A stretch of DNA of 64,000 bases, taken from NCBI GenBank assembly GCA_937873515.1, contig CALMYB010000026.1:106760-170759 (forward strand), written 5' to 3'. The notes below the pieces were generated by a model. That model made no database searches, was not told the origin of the DNA, and was given only the letters and a program-made list of their open reading frames with translations. The translations under genes were made by a program, and so were the position numbers. Source of the stretch: an uncultured Acidobacteriota bacterium. GTDB lineage: Bacteria; Acidobacteriota; Blastocatellia; Pyrinomonadales; Pyrinomonadaceae. This document shows positions 61,343-64,000 of this stretch, piece after piece (within the stretch, counting starts at the first letter, position 1; each line of letters starts with the position of its first letter).

Positions 61343-62703
61343 CCGAAAAACTCACAAAAACAGTTCATATTACGAACTATTACCACAAGAATTCGGGCGG
61401 CATCAGCACTTCCTACAACGCGTTGATGGCTGCCGCGGAACGGCATCAACGCGAAATGGCGCTGATCGTTCCGGGCGAAACCGAAGAGACCGAGATCGTG
61501 AATGATTTCGCGAAGATCCATTACGTGCCCGCAAAATACTCACCTGTTTTCGACAAGCGATACCGCATCATAATGCCTTGGCAGTATCTTCCGGGGGACT
61601 CGCTGATCAGAAAGATCATGCTTGACGAAAAACCTCAGATGGTCGAGGTAACGGACAAGTACACGCTGAGTATGCTCGGCGCAATGATCCGCACCAACAA
61701 GTTCAAACAGCTGGGACGTCCGATGCTCGTGCACTTTTCCTGCGAAAGGATGGACGACAACATTTCGTCATTCCTCTCCGGCGGAAAGCTCGGCAAATGG
61801 GTATCGCGTCGTTTGATGGGAAACTACAACTTCCCTTCGTTCGATTTTCATATCGCGAATTCGGCATATACGGCGGACGAATTCTACGCGTCGGTCGCGG
61901 CCAAGAATAATCCGCGACGCTCCAAGTGGTTCATCAACAAGACATGGCGTTGGCTAAAGGCAGCGCGTGTGCCGATCGAAGACCGGATCCATGTTTGCCC
62001 ACGCGGCGTTGATGTCAAACAGTTTCGGCCTGACCGACGATCAGATGCGATCCGCAGCGAGATCATCGAACGCTCCGGCGTGCCCGAGGACTCCGTACTT
62101 CTGCTCTATGCCGGACGGATCTCGCCCGAGAAGAACGTTCCGCTGCTGATCGAGATGATGAAGATCCTTTCGGCGGATACGCAAAAAGACTTTCGCCTGT
62201 TGGTCGCGGGTGCGGGGCCGCTGGCCGAAACTCTTGAGATCGAGGGGCAAAAACTTGGCGATAAGAAGGTCGTCCAGCTCGGGCATCTCGACAAAGAGAC
62301 GCTCGCAAACTATTACGCGAACTCGGATGTTTTCGTGCATCCGAATCCGCGCGAACCTTTCGGGATCGCGCCTCTCGAAGCGATGGCATCCGGCGTTGCT
62401 ACCGTCGCACCGAACGCGGGCGGCATCTTGTCGTACGCCACACAGGAGAACATCTGGCTGACCGAGCCGAATGCCGAGGCGTTCGCCGAAGCGGTACGTG
62501 ATGCTGCGTCTAACGAACCCGCACGAGAAAAGAAGATCGCCGCGGCCCTCGAGACCGCACGGAACAACACGCGTGAGGCTTCTACCGATAACCTGTTTGC
62601 AACCTACGACAAACTTTACGATTATTTTCAAAGGAACCTTGCGCTCTTTACTGACCGAGAGGCCGCATCGACCTTCTCATTTACCGAACTTCTAGATGTT
62701 TGA
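61339..62703 (+). CDS. family 4 glycosyltransferase
   Basis: A 454-residue GT-B enzyme initiated at TTG 61339. The N-terminus VHITNYYHKNSGGISTSYNA is of the GT4 type. VEVTDKYTLSMLGAMIRTNK, MLVHFSCERMDDN and VHVCPRGVDVKQFRPDRR-like sequence (reads IHVCPRGVDVKQFRPDRR) follow. The donor domain has LLYAGRISPEKNVPLLIEM, LLVAGAGPLAETLEI and the EX7E region NPREPFGIAPLEAMASGVAT. Its end overlaps the permease gene by 8 nt (62696-62703), the last of a chain of overlaps from 59.3 kb. Confidence 0.9.
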   Translation: MTEKLTKTVHITNYYHKNSGGISTSYNALMAAAERHQREMALIVPGETEETEIVNDFAKIHYVPAKYSPVFDKRYRIIMPWQYLPGDSLIRKIMLDEKPQMVEVTDKYTLSMLGAMIRTNKFKQLGRPMLVHFSCERMDDNISSFLSGGKLGKWVSRRLMGNYNFPSFDFHIANSAYTADEFYASVAAKNNPRRSKWFINKTWRWLKAARVPIEDRIHVCPRGVDVKQFRPDRRSDAIRSEIIERSGVPEDSVLLLYAGRISPEKNVPLLIEMMKILSADTQKDFRLLVAGAGPLAETLEIEGQKLGDKKVVQLGHLDKETLANYYANSDVFVHPNPREPFGIAPLEAMASGVATVAPNAGGILSYATQENIWLTEPNAEAFAEAVRDAASNEPAREKKIAAALETARNNTREASTDNLFATYDKLYDYFQRNLALFTDREAASTFSFTELLDV

Positions 62704-63796
62704 GCTTGTACTTGCAAATCTTCGCGTCCGCTTTTTCCGCACGCTGATCAGCGTGATCGGCGTCGCGCTTGGCGTCATCCTGATCGTGCTCTTTACGGGC
62801 CTTGCAAAAGGAATGACCGAGGATATGGCAAAACGCTCGGCGAATTGGAAGGCCGAGATCGTCTTTGCACGTCCCGGCGGCATGGAATTCGGCAGTTCGA
62901 ATATGAACGTGAGCACCGCTTACGTTCCGCGTCTCGAGGCGATCGAGGGAGTTGAGTCGGCCGTGCCTGTCGGACGTTATATCTCGGCCGACCCGAAGGC
63001 TCGCTGGGGCTTGCTTCAGCTTGACGGTGTTGATTGGGAACCATTCGCAAAGATGAACGGGATGACGATCACCGAAGGACGTCCTCCGCAGGCAAACGAC
63101 GAGGTCATACTAGATGAGCGTCAGGTAAAGAACGAGAACGTAAAGGTCGGTGACCAGCTCACTCTCTTTGGCAACAAGCAATTCAAGATCGTCGGTGTGT
63201 TCGAACCGCCATCGGGTTCACGCATAAAAATGACTCTTGCCGCGATGCAGACCGTGCTCGAGGAGACGAACAAGTGCACCTACATTTTGATCAAGGTCAA
63301 GGACGGCGTTGATGTACCGACGGTCGCGGCACGCATCAACGAACAGCTGCCGGGCAACAAGGTCAACCTCACGAGCGACCTTATCATCGACGCAAAAGAC
63401 CGTGTTCCGGGCCTCAACACCTTCCTGCGTGTGCTCGTGGGACTGGGCGCTTTCGTCTCGATCGTCTTCGTACTGCTTTCGATGTACACGACGATCACCG
63501 AGCGGCGTAAAGAGATCGGCATCCTCAAATCGCTCGGTGCGTCACGCGGATTCATCGTTTCCACCATCGAAGGCGAAGCGTTGATCATCGGCCTCGCGGG
63601 CATCATCATCGGCTTTCTCACCGCATTCATCGCATCACGAACGATCAGTCATTTCTTTGAACTGCAGTTCGAATTTAGCGCTCAATGGGTAGTTTGGGCG
63701 ATCGCGATCGCGATCTTCGGCAGCCTGATCGGCGCCCTTTACCCTGCCCTTCGAGCCTCAGGCATCGACCCCGTCGAAGTGATGGTCAACGAATAG
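62696..63796 (+). CDS. ABC transporter permease, FtsX/MacB type
   Basis: A 366-residue inner-membrane protein. An N-terminal helix (LRVRFFRTLISVIGVALGVILIVLF-type region, residues about 8-35), a periplasmic MacB_PCD-like domain (about 50-235), and three C-terminal FtsX helices (LRVLVGLGAFVSIVFVLLSM-type region and after), plus the conserved EIGILKSLGAS coupling segment and RASGIDPVEVM end. The ATPase and any adaptor are not in this window and may follow past its end. It overlaps the GT4 gene by 8 nt, so it belongs to the operon. It may export a lipid or glycolipid linked to the polysaccharide; this is inference. Confidence 0.88.
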   Translation: MFELVLANLRVRFFRTLISVIGVALGVILIVLFTGLAKGMTEDMAKRSANWKAEIVFARPGGMEFGSSNMNVSTAYVPRLEAIEGVESAVPVGRYISADPKARWGLLQLDGVDWEPFAKMNGMTITEGRPPQANDEVILDERQVKNENVKVGDQLTLFGNKQFKIVGVFEPPSGSRIKMTLAAMQTVLEETNKCTYILIKVKDGVDVPTVAARINEQLPGNKVNLTSDLIIDAKDRVPGLNTFLRVLVGLGAFVSIVFVLLSMYTTITERRKEIGILKSLGASRGFIVSTIEGEALIIGLAGIIIGFLTAFIASRTISHFFELQFEFSAQWVVWAIAIAIFGSLIGALYPALRASGIDPVEVMVNE

Positions 63797-64000
63797 CCCC
63801 CGCGAAGAACCTTTTCATTTTTCGTGCATTTCGTGCATTTCGTGCAAATCGTGCATTTTGTGCGGTTTGATACATTCTGTGCGGTTTGTGCTTCAAACGG
63901 GCGCAGCAGTTTGGTTATGATAGCAACACGGTCGAGACGGCCGTTCGTTCATTGACAAGCTAAATTCAGATTTCAGTTTGCAGTGCCGGGTCTCAGGCTT
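63797..64000. other. repeat-bearing end of window
   Basis: No gene was seen. The region has tandem TTTCGTGCA units (63825-63860) and the second copy of the dispersed repeat; the last 35 nt are without recognisable structure. Any gene downstream lies outside the window. Confidence 0.6.
63848..63965 (+). repeat. dispersed repeat, copy 2 (inverse of 31260-31374)
   Basis: GTGCAAATCGTGCATTTTG, GTGCGGTTT twice (duplicated by a 19-nt insertion relative to copy 1), TGTGCTTCAAACGGG, TATGATAGC and GTCGAGACGGCCGTTCG with TTCATTGACAA. It matches the minus strand of 31260-31374, apart from this insertion and scattered substitutions. Confidence 0.85.

Noticed and set aside
1..64000. tRNA, rRNA, tmRNA, transposase or integrase genes
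   Set aside because: None was seen on either strand by motif reading (T-loop GGTTCRANNCC with paired acceptor stems, DDE or tyrosine-recombinase signatures).

Overview
The window looks like chromosomal DNA of an Acidobacteriota bacterium, probably class Blastocatellia. The reasons are a VWFA-related domain protein of the acidobacterial type (7196-8461), a Ser/Thr kinase fused to TolB-like and TPR domains, a CBM9/DUF5916 outer-membrane protein, a moderately high GC content, and frequent ATGA, GTGA or TTGA stop-start overlaps. The class assignment is inference from gene content. No rRNA, tRNA, CRISPR array, insertion sequence or prophage gene was seen.

Layout. 0-14 kb is housekeeping and small accessory genes: a VOC protein, a DUF1801 protein, a methyltransferase, two unknown proteins, the methylmalonyl-CoA mutase catalytic subunit, a PilT ATPase with an extended N-terminus, a VWFA protein, an aroB-glmM pair, a lytic transglycosylase, a CYTH protein and a lipoprotein. 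14.1-20.3 kb is a complete tripartite RND efflux operon (adaptor, permease, TolC-like channel). 20.5-21.4 kb holds three tiny redox genes (rhodanese, 2Fe-2S protein, glutaredoxin-like protein); the last may end in a selenocysteine codon. 21.6-30.4 kb has the kinase, a methyltransferase/glycosyltransferase/AsnB-type amidotransferase group, and a secreted S9 peptidase. 30.4-33.3 kb is a repeat-rich, gene-poor stretch with a truncated restriction/methylase C-terminus and an AT-richer membrane gene; it looks like an integration or decay hotspot. 33.3-40.5 kb has citrate synthase and three envelope proteins.

40.7-63.8 kb is dominated by exopolysaccharide production. A membrane-bound protein with an intact EAL domain and a degenerate GGDEF domain comes first. 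Then follow a zinc-finger anti-sigma-like protein and a divergently transcribed sigma-like regulator with a long structured leader. The polysaccharide locus follows: Wzy-like polymerase/ligase, two GT2 enzymes, Wzx-like flippase, a deacetylase-like protein, a heparinase II/III-type lyase, two GT4 enzymes, a membrane-anchored beta-helix protein on the opposite strand, a PHP phosphoesterase, two more GT4 enzymes around an unknown membrane protein, and a FtsX/MacB-type permease. The inferred logic is lipid-linked repeat-unit assembly, flipping, polymerisation, trimming by lyase and deacetylase, and control by c-di-GMP and an alternative sigma factor. Only the gene identities are seen directly; the regulation is inference.

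The most unusual signals are the possible in-frame UGA(Sec) of the glutaredoxin-like gene, a 137-nt nested inverted repeat before asnB, a roughly 100-bp repeat in opposite orientations at 31.3 and 63.9 kb, and the sigma-like/anti-sigma-like pair next to the polysaccharide locus.
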